From Clostridiales bacterium (lineage in GTDB: Bacteria; Bacillota; Clostridia; Christensenellales; Aristaeellaceae): a stretch of DNA of 39,431 nt. Within the stretch, counting starts at the first letter, position 1; each line of letters starts with the position of its first letter. Under the pieces are notes generated by a model. The model made no database searches. It saw only the letters and a program-made list of their open reading frames with translations, and was not told the DNA's origin. Made by a program: the position numbers and the translations under genes. The stretch lies in NCBI GenBank assembly GCA_004555535.1, contig SFHU01000011.1, positions 1 to 39,431 on the forward strand, in the 5' to 3' direction. This document shows positions 31,810 through 39,333 of the stretch, piece after piece.

Positions 31810-33834
31810 ATGGGAGAAGTGACGAATAACAATCCACGAAAGCTGAAGATCCTTGAATATGATCCAACCCTCGCACCCTTCGAGGGCGAGCTCAAGGAGC
31901 GCATGAAGCGCTACCGCCGGCGCAAGCGTCAGCTCCTCGCCGACGGGCAGTCCCTTTCCGATTTTGCCAGCGGCCATCTGTACTACGGCTTTCACAAGAC
32001 CAAAACGGGCTGGGTCTACCGCGAGTGGGCGCCCGGCGCGAAGGAGATGCACCTGATCGGCGATTTCAACGGCTGGGACAGGACGAGCCACCCGATGAAG
32101 CCGATCGGCAACGGCAACTGGGAGATCGAGATCCCCGGCAAGCGGACGCTGCGCCATCTCTCCAACGTCAAGGTCTGCGTCACCAGCGAACGGGGCACCG
32201 AGGACCGCATCCCGCTCTACGCCACCTATGTCACGCAGGACGAGAAGACGCACAGCTTCAGCGCGACCGTCTGGAATCCGCGCAAGACCTTCACCTGGAC
32301 GGACGAGAACTTCCGCCCGCGCCGCAACGTGCCGCCGCTGATCTACGAGGCGCACGTCGGCATGGCGACCGAGGAGGAGCGCGTGGGCACCTATGCCGAA
32401 TTCACGCGCGACATCCTCCCGCGCATCAAGCAGGACGGCTACAACACCGTGCAGCTGATGGCGATCATGGAGCACCCGTATTACGCGTCCTTTGGCTATC
32501 AGGTGTCCAATTTCTTCGCGGCCTCCTCGTGGTACGGCACGCCGGACGACCTCAAGGCGCTGGTCAACGAGGCGCACAGGCTGGGGCTGACGGTGCTGCT
32601 CGACCTCGTGCATTCCCACGCGGTCAAGAACACCGCCGAGGGCATCAACGGCTTTGACGGGCGGGACGACCAGTTCTTCAAGGCCGGCGCGGCGGGCGAC
32701 CATCCGGCCTGGGGCTCCAAGGTGTTTGACTACGGCAAGAACGGCGTCGTGCACTTCCTGCTCTCCAACATCAAGTTCTGGATCGAGGAATACCATTTCG
32801 ACGGCTTCCGCTTTGACGGCGTGACCAGCATGATCTATCAGGATCACGGCCTGGGCAGCGCGTTCACCGACTACAAGCAGTATTTCTCCATGAACACCGA
32901 CGTCGACGCGCTGACCTATCTCCAGCTGGCGACCGAGCTGACGCATGAGCTCAAGCGCGGCAGCGTCTGCATCGCCGAGGAGATGAGCGGCATGCCGGGC
33001 ATGTGCCTGCCCATCCGCGACGGCGGCATCGGCTTTGACTACAGGCTGGCGATGGGCCTGCCGGACTTCTACATCAAGACGATCAAGGAGAAGGAGGACG
33101 GCCACTGGGATATCGGCAAGCTCTACTATGAGCTGATCTCCCGCCGTCCGGGCGAGAAGGTCATCGCCTACGCCGAGAGCCACGACCAGGCGCTCGTGGG
33201 CGACAAGACGATCATGTTCCGCCTCGCCGACAAGGAAATGTACTGGGGCATGGACCGCGCCGACCCGAACATCCTTGTCGAGCGCGCGGTCGCGCTGCAC
33301 AAGATGATCCGCCTGGTGACGATCGCGGCGGGCGGCGACGGCTACCTCAATTTCATGGGCAACGAGTTCGGCCATCCCGAGTGGATCGACTTCCCGCGCG
33401 AGGGCAACGGCTGGAGCTTTGCGCATGCCAGGCGCCTGTGGTCGCTGGCGGACAACGGCTTTTTGCGCTATGAGCTGCTGGGCAACTTCGACAAGGCGAT
33501 GCTGCGGCTCGTGCGCCAGTACGGCGTGCTCCAGGGCGGCATGGCCAGATGCCTGCGCCAGCATGAGGCCGATCAGGTGCTCGTCTTCGAGAAGGCGGGC
33601 TGCGTCTTCGTCTTCAACTTCCATCCGACGAACTCGCAGCCCGGGCTGTTTGTCCCCGCGCCGCAGCTGGGCGACTATCAGGTCGTGCTCTCCAGCGACG
33701 ACAAGGAGTTCGGCGGCTATGAGCGCGTGGACAAGTCCGTCGTCTACCATACCTGGTCGAAGGACCCGCAGCTGGGCGACGGCTTCCCGATCTATGTGCC
33801 GGCCCGCACGGCGCTGGTGCTGCGCAGAATTTGA
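31810..33834 (+). CDS. glgB: 1,4-alpha-glucan branching enzyme, eukaryote-type (GH13_8)
   Basis: A 674-residue glycogen branching enzyme. A CBM48 domain (about 60-160, YREWAPGAKEMHLIGDFNGW) precedes the GH13 barrel (about 185-540). The nucleophile Asp is in DGFRFDGVTSM, the acid/base Glu in CIAEEMSGMPG, and the transition-state Asp in YAESHDQALVGDK. The strings DGFRFDGVTSMIY and GFDYRLAMGLPD are close to animal and plant branching enzymes rather than to the E. coli GH13_9 type. The length also fits the eukaryotic subfamily, which also occurs in some Clostridia and Bacteroidetes. No other glycogen genes are nearby. GGGAGG lies 9 bases before the ATG; a terminator follows. Confidence 0.92.
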   Translation: MGEVTNNNPRKLKILEYDPTLAPFEGELKERMKRYRRRKRQLLADGQSLSDFASGHLYYGFHKTKTGWVYREWAPGAKEMHLIGDFNGWDRTSHPMKPIGNGNWEIEIPGKRTLRHLSNVKVCVTSERGTEDRIPLYATYVTQDEKTHSFSATVWNPRKTFTWTDENFRPRRNVPPLIYEAHVGMATEEERVGTYAEFTRDILPRIKQDGYNTVQLMAIMEHPYYASFGYQVSNFFAASSWYGTPDDLKALVNEAHRLGLTVLLDLVHSHAVKNTAEGINGFDGRDDQFFKAGAAGDHPAWGSKVFDYGKNGVVHFLLSNIKFWIEEYHFDGFRFDGVTSMIYQDHGLGSAFTDYKQYFSMNTDVDALTYLQLATELTHELKRGSVCIAEEMSGMPGMCLPIRDGGIGFDYRLAMGLPDFYIKTIKEKEDGHWDIGKLYYELISRRPGEKVIAYAESHDQALVGDKTIMFRLADKEMYWGMDRADPNILVERAVALHKMIRLVTIAAGGDGYLNFMGNEFGHPEWIDFPREGNGWSFAHARRLWSLADNGFLRYELLGNFDKAMLRLVRQYGVLQGGMARCLRQHEADQVLVFEKAGCVFVFNFHPTNSQPGLFVPAPQLGDYQVVLSSDDKEFGGYERVDKSVVYHTWSKDPQLGDGFPIYVPARTALVLRRI

Positions 33835-33856
33835 AAGCAAAACAATGCATGACCTC

Positions 33857-33897
33857 GGCGGCTTCCCTCTCCCGGGCGGGGAGGGGAGCCGCCTTTT
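33857..33897 (+). terminator. Terminator after the branching-enzyme gene
   Basis: About 16 paired bases (5' arm starting GGCGGCTTCCC, 3' arm ending GGGGAGCCGCC, two G-U pairs), followed by TTTT. The ribosome-binding site of the next gene is immediately downstream. Confidence 0.85.
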
Positions 33898-33912
33898 GAA
33901 GGGAGACTTGCC

Positions 33913-34692
33913 ATGGAAGCGGCGCGTAAAACCGCCCTGCTGCTGGGCGATATCACGGGGAAGGGCCGTGTCGGCGTGCGCATGCTGACCGCCGCGCTGG
34001 AGGCGAGGGGGCGTGAGGTGCTCGCGCTGCCGACGGCGCTGATCTCCAACATGCTGTTCCTCGGCGCGCACGAGGCGCTGGACACGACGGACTACCTGCT
34101 CCGGACGCTGGATACATGGAAGGCGCTGGGCGTCAGGTTTGACCTCCTCTATATCGGCTATCTCACGGGCCTTGCTCAGGCGCGCTCGCTCGTGCCGGTG
34201 GCCGACGAGGCGAGGGCGCGCGGCGTGAGCGTGCTCGTCGATCCGATCCTGGGCGACGGCGGCAGGCGCTATCGCTCCGTCAGCGACGATCAGCTCGCGG
34301 GCATGGCGCTGCTCGCGCGGCACGCGACGCTGATCACGCCGAACCTGACCGAGGCCTGCCTGCTGACGGACACGCCCTTTGAGGCGGCTGCGCAGGAGGA
34401 GACGGTTTGGCGCATGATCGACCGGCTCGGCGGTGGGACGCGCAGTGTGCTGGTGACGAGCGCACGCATGGACGGGGCGCATGCCGTGCTCGGATGGGAC
34501 GCGCAGCGCGGCGAGCGCATCGCGCTGCCCTATGAGCAGCTGCCCGGCAAGGGCTTCGGCACGGGCGATCTCTTCTGCGCGCTGCTGGCGGATGCGCTGC
34601 TTTCAGGGGCGGCGCTTGAGGACGCCGCGCGCCGGGCCAGCGACGGCGTCGCGGAGCAGATCCGGCTGGGGGAGAAGGGGCTGCTGGAATGA
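33913..34692 (+). CDS. Pyridoxal/pyridoxine kinase-like protein (PdxY type)
   Basis: A 259-residue ribokinase-superfamily kinase. VLVDPILGDGGRRY is the pyridoxal-kinase-type metal/phosphate segment, LITPNLTEACLLT is the shared ThiD/PdxK motif, and GKGFGTGDLFCALLADALL carries the catalytic Asp of GTGD. PdxY-like enzymes phosphorylate pyridoxal to PLP. GAAGGGAGA precedes the ATG at 33913. No PLP synthesis genes are close, but a PLP-dependent decarboxylase is in the window. A ThiD-like substrate cannot be excluded. Confidence 0.8.
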   Translation: MEAARKTALLLGDITGKGRVGVRMLTAALEARGREVLALPTALISNMLFLGAHEALDTTDYLLRTLDTWKALGVRFDLLYIGYLTGLAQARSLVPVADEARARGVSVLVDPILGDGGRRYRSVSDDQLAGMALLARHATLITPNLTEACLLTDTPFEAAAQEETVWRMIDRLGGGTRSVLVTSARMDGAHAVLGWDAQRGERIALPYEQLPGKGFGTGDLFCALLADALLSGAALEDAARRASDGVAEQIRLGEKGLLE

Positions 34693-34714
34693 GGCGGTGC
34701 GGAGGAATCGCGCT

Positions 34715-34963
34715 GTGAGGGAAAGGAGAAAAGAACGCCGCGCGGGTGGTGTCCCGCGGCGGATCTGCCGGATCATCGGGCTGGCCAACTGCATCACGGG
34801 CTGCCGGATGCTGTGCAGCGCGGCGCAGGCGTGGCGCCGGGCAAACGGCATGGCCAGCCTGACCGTGAGCTGCGCGCCCTGCGATGAGGTCATGTGCCGG
34901 GCGCTGGGCTTTGACACCCGGCTCGGCGTGACGCTTGCGCATCTGCCGGAGCAGGCCCCCTGA
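34715..34963 (+). CDS. Small Cys-rich hypothetical protein
   Basis: An 82-residue ORF starting at GTG 34715, with GGAGG at 34701 at suitable distance. Codon use is strongly GC-rich at third positions, like real genes here. It has a basic N-terminus (RERRKERR) and seven cysteines, including a CAPC pair (SCAPCDEVMC). No family is recognised. The segment IIGLANCITGCRML faintly recalls the start of CDP-alcohol phosphatidyltransferases, but the membrane helices are absent, so it could be a decayed remnant. The 5' part overlaps a GC hairpin (around 34737-34763) that could instead belong to a minus-strand terminator. Low certainty. Confidence 0.4.
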   Translation: MRERRKERRAGGVPRRICRIIGLANCITGCRMLCSAAQAWRRANGMASLTVSCAPCDEVMCRALGFDTRLGVTLAHLPEQAP

Positions 34964-34976
34964 ACGGAGAACATAC

Positions 34977-35035
34977 AAAAAACAGGCTTCCGCCGGGGCA
35001 GCGCGCCTTTTGCGCTGCACACCGCGGGAGCCTGT
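34977..35035 (-). terminator. Terminator after lepB
   Basis: On the minus strand ACAGGCT (35035-35029) pairs with AGCCTGT (34988-34982), with inner GCAGCGC/GCGCTGC pairing, followed by a run of six T. Confidence 0.88.
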
Positions 35036-35057
35036 CGCTTGGTGCGTTCGGACTCTG

Positions 35058-35648
35058 TCACTCAATCCATTGCATCCGGGAGAAGGGAAAGACCACACAG
35101 CGGACGTGGCCCTTGATCATGCTGCGCTTGAGCGGGCCGACCATCGGGCTGCGGCTGTCCTTCGAGTTGTTGCGGTTGTCGCCCATGACGAAATAGCAGT
35201 CTTCCGGCACCGTCAGCGGGCCGAAATTCGTGGAATTCTCGGTCATGTCGAAATCCTGCGCCACATGCTCGCCGTCCACGTACAATTCGCCGCCGCGCAG
35301 CTCGATCGTCTCGCCCGGCAGGCCGATGACGCGCTTGACGCGGTACATGCCGTCGTCCGTGTTCGGATAATCGCAGATGACGATGTCAAAGCGCTCCGGG
35401 TCGCCCAGCAGATAGTCAAACTTCGTGGCGATCATGAAATCGCTGTCCGTCAGCGTGTTGAGCATCGAGCTGCCGTCCACGCGGACGGGCTCGAAGATGA
35501 AGGTTCGCACCACGAAGGCCAGCGCCGCCGCGACGACGAACACCATGATCCATTCAAAGATTTCCTGCTTCACAGACTTTTTGGGCTTGTCCTTTTTGCT
35601 CTTGCGGTTTGCCGCCCTGAGCTTTTCGTCCTTTTCGCTCTGCTCCAT
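35058..35648 (-). CDS. lepB: Signal peptidase I
   Basis: A 196-residue membrane protease that removes signal peptides. A very basic N-terminus (about 1-27) precedes one membrane helix (about 31-52). The catalytic Ser61 is in DGSSML and the general-base Lys105 in YRVKRVIGLPGE. The conserved C-terminal GDNRNNSKDSR is present. The single-helix form fits the Gram-positive type. AAGGAGG precedes the ATG. It is downstream of DUF951 on the same strand and probably shares the tandem promoters there. Confidence 0.96.
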   Translation of the reverse strand: MEQSEKDEKLRAANRKSKKDKPKKSVKQEIFEWIMVFVVAAALAFVVRTFIFEPVRVDGSSMLNTLTDSDFMIATKFDYLLGDPERFDIVICDYPNTDDGMYRVKRVIGLPGETIELRGGELYVDGEHVAQDFDMTENSTNFGPLTVPEDCYFVMGDNRNNSKDSRSPMVGPLKRSMIKGHVRCVVFPFSRMQWIE

Positions 35649-35724
35649 GGGAGCTGCGCCTCCTTTTTGTCCGATCCGGGGGATGCCGCCGGCGTCTGCG
35701 CGCGGGCAGGCCGTTTCCCGGATG

Positions 35725-35946
35725 TCAGTCGTCCGTCTCGTTGGTTCCGCGGATGGGCTCAGCCGAGTGGCCGACGATCTTCTTCATCCGCTTGACAAAA
35801 TCCGCCCTGTCCATCATGACGATGCGCCCGCAGAGCGAGCAGCGGATCTTGATGTCCGCGCCCACGCGGATGATCGTCCAGCGGTCGCTGCCGCAGGGAT
35901 GCGTCTTGCGCATCTGCACAATGTCGCCCAAGGCCAGTTCCTGCAA
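35725..35946 (-). CDS. DUF951 family protein
   Basis: A 73-residue protein starting at TTG 35946 with GGAGG 8 bases upstream. LGDIVQMRKTHPCGSDRWTI and CSLCGRIVMMDRADFVKRMKK are typical DUF951 strings, including a CxxC that may hold zinc. Function unknown; the family is conserved in Firmicutes and looks nucleic-acid associated. It is transcribed from two near-perfect promoters just upstream. Confidence 0.88.
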   Translation of the reverse strand: MQELALGDIVQMRKTHPCGSDRWTIIRVGADIKIRCSLCGRIVMMDRADFVKRMKKIVGHSAEPIRGTNETDD

Positions 35947-36014
35947 GGCCGACGCCTCCTTTTCGTGTGAAGCCCGCCGCCCGGCTTCAGGCGGGCGGAT
36001 GCGGGTGTTTCTTC

Positions 36015-36043
36015 ATTATAACAGCAGGCGGCGCGGTTTTCAA
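36015..36043 (-). promoter_or_regulatory. Downstream promoter (P2) of DUF951-lepB
   Basis: On the minus strand, TTGAAA (36043-36038), a 17-base spacer and TATAAT (36020-36015). A GC-rich hairpin (CCGCCCG/CGGGCGG) lies in the leader. Confidence 0.75.
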
Positions 36044-36086
36044 GCGGAAGGGGCAAAGCCTCTCCGTGGGAATCCCTCTGATGCTG

Positions 36087-36115
36087 ATTATAGTCTTACT
36101 GCCGCCGGTTGTCAA
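36087..36115 (-). promoter_or_regulatory. Upstream promoter (P1) of DUF951-lepB, perfect consensus
   Basis: On the minus strand, TTGACA (36115-36110), a 17-base spacer and TATAAT (36092-36087), 72 bases upstream of P2. It starts just after the alarmone-synthetase stop, where no terminator is visible. Confidence 0.88.
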
Positions 36116-36145
36116 CTATATTTTGCATTTTCAATAATTTATTTG

Positions 36146-36832
36146 TCATGACGGGTCGATCCGGTGAATCCGCTCGCGCAGCCGCATCATCTTCTCGTCC
36201 GTATTGTGGATGATCTCGGCGCATTCGCGCAGCTCGCGCATGATCTCCTCGGCGTCCTCGACCTTCTTTTTGTACTGCATGTCGTGGTCGAGCGTCGCCC
36301 AGAAATCCATCGCGATGGTGCGGATCTGGATCTCACAGCGGACGGGGCGCACCTCGTCGGAGAAGAAGACCGGGATCTCCACGATCATGTGGTAGCTGCG
36401 GTAGCCGTTGTCCTTGGGACTCTTGATGTAGTCCTTGACCGTGATGATGCGCACGTCGGTCTGCCGCGCGAGCATGCGCGCGATCTCGTAGATGTCGTCG
36501 ATATACGCGCACAGGACGCGGATGCCGGCGATGTCGGAGAGGTGCGCGGTCATGTTCTCGACCGTCACCTCGTAGCCCAGCCGCTTGAGCTTGCGGGCGA
36601 TGGAGGAGGGCTTCTTGAGCCGGCTCTCGATAAATTCGATGGGATTGCGGCGATAGCGCACGGCCAGATCCTCGGAGAGCACCTCCAGCTTGGTGCGCAT
36701 CTCCAGAATCGCGCAATGATAGCGCATCATCGTCTGCTGATAGAGCGCCTCCTGCGCGAAGACGTGCTCGCTGTCTGAGGGGACGATGTCCGTGTCAATC
36801 GCCGTAGGGCCACGCAATTCGTTGTTTCTCAT
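36146..36832 (-). CDS. Small alarmone synthetase (RelA/SpoT domain, YjbM/RelQ type)
   Basis: A 228-residue stand-alone (p)ppGpp synthetase. The RelA/SpoT synthetase domain (about 40-190) shows IESRLKKPSSIARKLKR, HLSDIAGIRVLCAYIDDIY, IKSPKDNGYRSYHMIVEI and CEIQIRTIAMDFWATLDHD. There is no hydrolase or regulatory domain, which fits RelQ/YjbM proteins that are tetrameric and pppGpp-activated. The C-terminus is helical. The start ATG at 36832 has a weak ribosome-binding site (GTGGAA) and a GC hairpin in its leader. Confidence 0.92.
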   Translation of the reverse strand: MRNNELRGPTAIDTDIVPSDSEHVFAQEALYQQTMMRYHCAILEMRTKLEVLSEDLAVRYRRNPIEFIESRLKKPSSIARKLKRLGYEVTVENMTAHLSDIAGIRVLCAYIDDIYEIARMLARQTDVRIITVKDYIKSPKDNGYRSYHMIVEIPVFFSDEVRPVRCEIQIRTIAMDFWATLDHDMQYKKKVEDAEEIMRELRECAEIIHNTDEKMMRLRERIHRIDPS

Positions 36833-36855
36833 GATTCATTCCACTGCGTTGTTGC

Positions 36856-36876
36856 CGCCGGAGAGAGCCTCCGGCG
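36856..36876 (-). other. Leader hairpin of the alarmone synthetase gene
   Basis: CGCCGGAG and CTCCGGCG form an 8-bp stem with a 5-base loop, about 25 bases before the start. It could be a decayed attenuator; no T-run follows on the minus strand. Confidence 0.5.
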
Positions 36877-36897
36877 GGGCATATAATGTTAGGATAA

Positions 36898-36926
36898 ATT
36901 ATAGCATATCTCTATCCGGATGTCTA
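36898..36926 (-). promoter_or_regulatory. Promoter of the alarmone synthetase gene
   Basis: On the minus strand, TAGACA (36926-36921), a 17-base spacer and TATAAT (36903-36898). Confidence 0.75.
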
Positions 36927-36975
36927 CGCGCATTTTGTTGGGGTCATTCCCTGAAATGATCGGGCGGATTTTTTC

Positions 36976-37004
36976 TTGCCAGATTGGGCAAGATGGTGTA
37001 TGAT
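36976..37004 (+). promoter_or_regulatory. Promoter of the DUF1858 gene
   Basis: TTGCCA (36976-36981), a 17-base spacer and TATGAT (36999-37004). A CGAATCC/GGATTCG hairpin (37031-37049) lies just before the ribosome-binding site. Confidence 0.6.
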
Positions 37005-37066
37005 AGGAGCGTATCACAGCCATCAAGGGACGAATCCCCCTGCGGATTCGGGAAAGAAGGGTTCTC

Positions 37067-37270
37067 ATGATTACCTCTGATATGTCCATCGCCTCCGTCA
37101 TGCGGCTTGACCCCGAGGTCGCGCCCGTGTTCCTCTCCTACGGCATGCACTGCCTCTACTGCCCGCATGCCTCCGCCGAGTCCATCGCCGAGGCCAGCCT
37201 CGTGCATGGCGTCGACGCCGACGCGCTCGTCAAGGCGCTCAACGAGTACTTCGATTCCAAGAAGAAGTAA
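37067..37270 (+). CDS. DUF1858 domain protein
   Basis: A 67-residue protein with the DUF1858 fold signature: ITSDMSIASVM, then PVFLSYGMHCLYCPHASAES, then a helix to the end. The CxxC pair (HCLYCPH) is the redox-type cysteine pair of this family, which is often linked to hybrid-cluster or disulfide chemistry. An AAAGAAGGG ribosome-binding site precedes the ATG. Single gene with its own promoter and terminator. Precise role unknown. Confidence 0.9.
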   Translation: MITSDMSIASVMRLDPEVAPVFLSYGMHCLYCPHASAESIAEASLVHGVDADALVKALNEYFDSKKK

Positions 37271-37298
37271 GCCCGGTCATGGGGCGTTTTTCCGGCGA

Positions 37299-37330
37299 AA
37301 CCTCCCGGTTTTTTGGGAGGTTTTCCTTTT
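37299..37330 (+). terminator. Terminator after DUF1858
   Basis: AACCTCCC (37299-37306), loop GGTTTTTT, GGGAGGTT (37315-37322), then TTCCTTTT. Confidence 0.88.
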
Positions 37331-37357
37331 GCCCGCCTCCTTTCAATCTGATATAAT
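37329..37357 (+). promoter_or_regulatory. Promoter of the 79-residue ORF
   Basis: TTGCCC (37329-37334), a 17-base spacer and TATAAT (37352-37357); the -35 touches the preceding terminator's T-run. Confidence 0.7.
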
Positions 37358-37448
37358 TATATATACAAAGAGCGGCGTCGGGAGAGCTTTTCCCGCGCCG
37401 CTTCATCACAGGCGGCCGCCGGCGCGGCGCCGGGAAGGAGGCGAAACC

Positions 37449-37688
37449 GTGAAACGCATTCAGGCAGCTTGCATCTGTCAGACGCTGCATTTCATGCTCA
37501 AGGAGGACATCCCCCACGAGGAGGCCGTCGCGCTCGTCGGGCATGAGGTCACGCGCTACAAGGAATCGCTGAACAGAAACCGGGTCAAGCACAGGATTCT
37601 GGAGGAAACCGTCCAGCAGGACGGCTCCGTCGTCATCAAAATCATCAAGCAGTACAACCAGAGTCCCGTCGGCGATTATCTCAACTGA
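37449..37688 (+). CDS. Small conserved hypothetical protein
   Basis: A 79-residue soluble protein starting at GTG 37449 with GGAAGGAGG upstream. The sequence begins VKRIQAACICQTLHFMLKED and continues with a charged helical part (TRYKESLNRNRVKHRILEET) and a short beta-like tail (DGSVVIKIIKQYN). I believe similar small proteins occur in Clostridia, but I know no function. It has its own promoter and terminator, so it is a real gene. CarD-like regulator downstream. Confidence 0.7.
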   Translation: MKRIQAACICQTLHFMLKEDIPHEEAVALVGHEVTRYKESLNRNRVKHRILEETVQQDGSVVIKIIKQYNQSPVGDYLN

Positions 37689-37703
37689 TTTCCCTCAGGC
37701 GGT

Positions 37704-37738
37704 GCGGCAGAGACATTGCGCTCTGCCCGCGCTTTTTT
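37704..37738 (+). terminator. Terminator after the 79-residue ORF
   Basis: GCGGCAGAG (37704-37712) pairs with CTCTGCCCGC (37721-37730, one bulge), followed by GC and six T. Confidence 0.85.
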
Positions 37739-37780
37739 GAGCTACGGGAAAATGCTTCGCGATCAAAGGGAGGTTTGACC

Positions 37781-38284
37781 ATGTTTGGCATCGGCGATAC
37801 CGTCATGCATCCGTCCGAGGGCGTCTGCAGCGTGGAGGACATCCGCACCATTCAGTTCTCCGGCGGACAGCCCCATCCCTATTACGTGCTTCATCCGACG
37901 ATGGAGAAGGGCTCCTCGACGGTCTATATGCCCACCGACCGCGGGGATACCGTGCTGCGCCGCCTGCTCTCCCGGCAGGATATCCTCGATCTGATCCACC
38001 GCAGCGGCGACTACGCCGGGCTCTGGGTGGAGGACAGCCGCCTGCGCAAGGATGCCTTCTCGAGGATCCTCTCCGAGGGCAATTACGCGAAGATCATCCG
38101 CATGATTCTGGAGCTGCACGAGGAGCGCAACCGCCGCCTTGCGGAGGGGAAGAAGCCCTGCGCCTCCGACGAGGCGCTGCTCGCCCAGGCGGAGCGCATC
38201 GTCCATCAGGAGTTTTCCTACGTCCTGCATCTGTCGCTGGAGGATACCGTCGCGTTCATCTGCCGCGAGCTGCAGGCACAGTAA
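37781..38284 (+). CDS. CarD-family transcriptional regulator
   Basis: A 167-residue protein. The N-terminal CarD/TRCF RNA-polymerase-interacting domain (about 1-60) shows FGIGDTVMHPSEGVCSVEDI and HPYYVLHPTMEKGSSTVYMP; the rest is helical, with EDSRLRKDAFSRILSEGNYAKIIRM split here at its core. CarD proteins bind the RNA polymerase beta subunit and stabilise open promoter complexes; many Firmicutes carry several short members. The start is ATG at 37781 with GGGAGG 7 bases upstream, rather than TTG at 37775. Confidence 0.9.
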   Translation: MFGIGDTVMHPSEGVCSVEDIRTIQFSGGQPHPYYVLHPTMEKGSSTVYMPTDRGDTVLRRLLSRQDILDLIHRSGDYAGLWVEDSRLRKDAFSRILSEGNYAKIIRMILELHEERNRRLAEGKKPCASDEALLAQAERIVHQEFSYVLHLSLEDTVAFICRELQAQ

Positions 38285-38296
38285 GCCGAAATTTCC

Positions 38297-38327
38297 CGTC
38301 TGGAGCATCCACCGCTCCGGACGTTTT
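38297..38327 (+). terminator. Terminator after the CarD-like gene
   Basis: CGTCTGGAGC (38297-38306), a 7-base loop, GCTCCGGACG (38314-38323, one G-U pair), then TTTT. Confidence 0.88.
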
Positions 38328-38419
38328 ATTTGTTTGGGAAAGTCAGTCTATGGACAAAGTGTTTCAGCCGCCAGGAATGCGCCTCCTGCCCGTTCTCCCT
38401 TGGATCCTCTTGAAAACGC

Positions 38420-38448
38420 TTGCTCTTCCTCGGCGGACATGCTATAAT
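38420..38448 (+). promoter_or_regulatory. Promoter of the DUF554 gene
   Basis: TTGCTC (38420-38425), a 17-base spacer and TATAAT (38443-38448). The leader is about 75 bases. Confidence 0.8.
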
Positions 38449-38526
38449 AGCTCCGTTTCCGTCGCGGAACGATCTTTCGCGCGCCTGACGAATTGTCAAG
38501 GCTGCGCCGCGCAAAAGAGGGGTATC

Positions 38527-39246
38527 ATGATCGGATTGGGCACCATCATCAACGCCGCGTGCGTGCTGCTGGGCGGCGCGCTCGGCTTTTTCTTCGGCAA
38601 GGCGCTCAAGGAGCGCTATCAGGACATCATGGTCAAGGCTTGCGGCCTGAGCACCGTGTTCATCGGCGCGTCCGGCGCTTTCCAGCACATGCTCGTGCCG
38701 CAGGACGGCGGCCTGGGGACGACCGGTTCCATGCTGCTGGTGATCACGCTCTGCCTGGGCGGCCTGCTCGGCGAGATTGCCGACATCGAGGGCCACATCG
38801 AACAGTTCGGCGCGTGGCTCAAGGTCAAGAGCCGCAGCGAACGCGACCCGCACTTCATTGAGGGATTTACCTCGGCCTCCTTCACCATCTGCATCGGCGC
38901 GATGGCGATCATCGGCCCGATGAACGACGCGATCTACCATGACTACACGCTGCTGGTGACCAAGGGCATCCTCGACGCGATCATCGTCATGGCGCTGACC
39001 TCCTCGCTGGGCAAGGGCGCGGTCTTCTCCGTGATTCCGCTCGTGCTCTGGCAGGGGGCGATGACCGTGCTGGCCCGGCTGATCATGCCGCTGATGACTG
39101 ACGCTGCGCTGACGAACCTCTCCATGGTGGGCAACGTGCTGATCTTCTGCGTGGGCATCAATCTGCTCTTTGGCAAGAAGGTCAGGGTAGCCAACTATCT
39201 GCCCGCGCTTGTGCTCGCTGTTGCGGCCGCTTTTCTGCCGGTTTGA
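38527..39246 (+). CDS. DUF554 family membrane protein (YqgA/YdfK type)
   Basis: A 239-residue inner-membrane protein with about six or seven hydrophobic segments. MIGLGTIINAACVLLGGALG at the start, GGLLGEIADIEGHIE near residue 78 and FTSASFTICIGAMAIIGPMND near 115 (core only) are DUF554 signatures. Function unknown; some annotate relatives as possible transporters. The ATG at 38527 is preceded by GAGGGG. The upstream in-frame extension crosses the promoter and is rejected. Confidence 0.9.
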   Translation: MIGLGTIINAACVLLGGALGFFFGKALKERYQDIMVKACGLSTVFIGASGAFQHMLVPQDGGLGTTGSMLLVITLCLGGLLGEIADIEGHIEQFGAWLKVKSRSERDPHFIEGFTSASFTICIGAMAIIGPMNDAIYHDYTLLVTKGILDAIIVMALTSSLGKGAVFSVIPLVLWQGAMTVLARLIMPLMTDAALTNLSMVGNVLIFCVGINLLFGKKVRVANYLPALVLAVAAAFLPV

Positions 39247-39266
39247 AGAAAATTTGCATTTGGGCC

Positions 39267-39294
39267 TTGCATTTTAAAAAAAATGTGGTATAAT
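39267..39294 (+). promoter_or_regulatory. Promoter of tRNA-Ala
   Basis: TTGCAT (39267-39272), a 16-base spacer with an A-run, and TATAAT (39289-39294). Confidence 0.75.
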
Positions 39295-39330
39295 GATTTT
39301 CGCTTGAAGGTTTTCCGCAAGCGAAAATCA
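39294..39330 (+). repeat. Perfect 13-bp inverted repeat in the tRNA leader
   Basis: TGATTTTCGCTTG (39294-39306) and CAAGCGAAAATCA (39318-39330) are perfect complements around an 11-base loop that holds GG/CC. The 5' arm begins in the -10 box; the 3' arm ends 3 bases before the tRNA. Confidence 0.75.
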
Positions 39331-39333
39331 TAC

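Noticed and set aside
31735..34482. 915-codon open frame on the minus strand
   Set aside because: It is antisense to the branching enzyme and pyridoxal kinase, which show full catalytic motifs. The translation has shadow-frame composition.
34737..34763. GC hairpin in the small Cys-rich ORF read as a lepB terminator
   Set aside because: A better minus-strand terminator with a six-T run lies at 34977-35035, nearer the lepB stop.
2640..36085. Possible shared palindromic element at 2640-2690 and 36037-36085
   Set aside because: Both contain TTTCAAG followed by a GGGGC-rich part, but the match is short and interrupted and could be chance; the second also overlaps a promoter.
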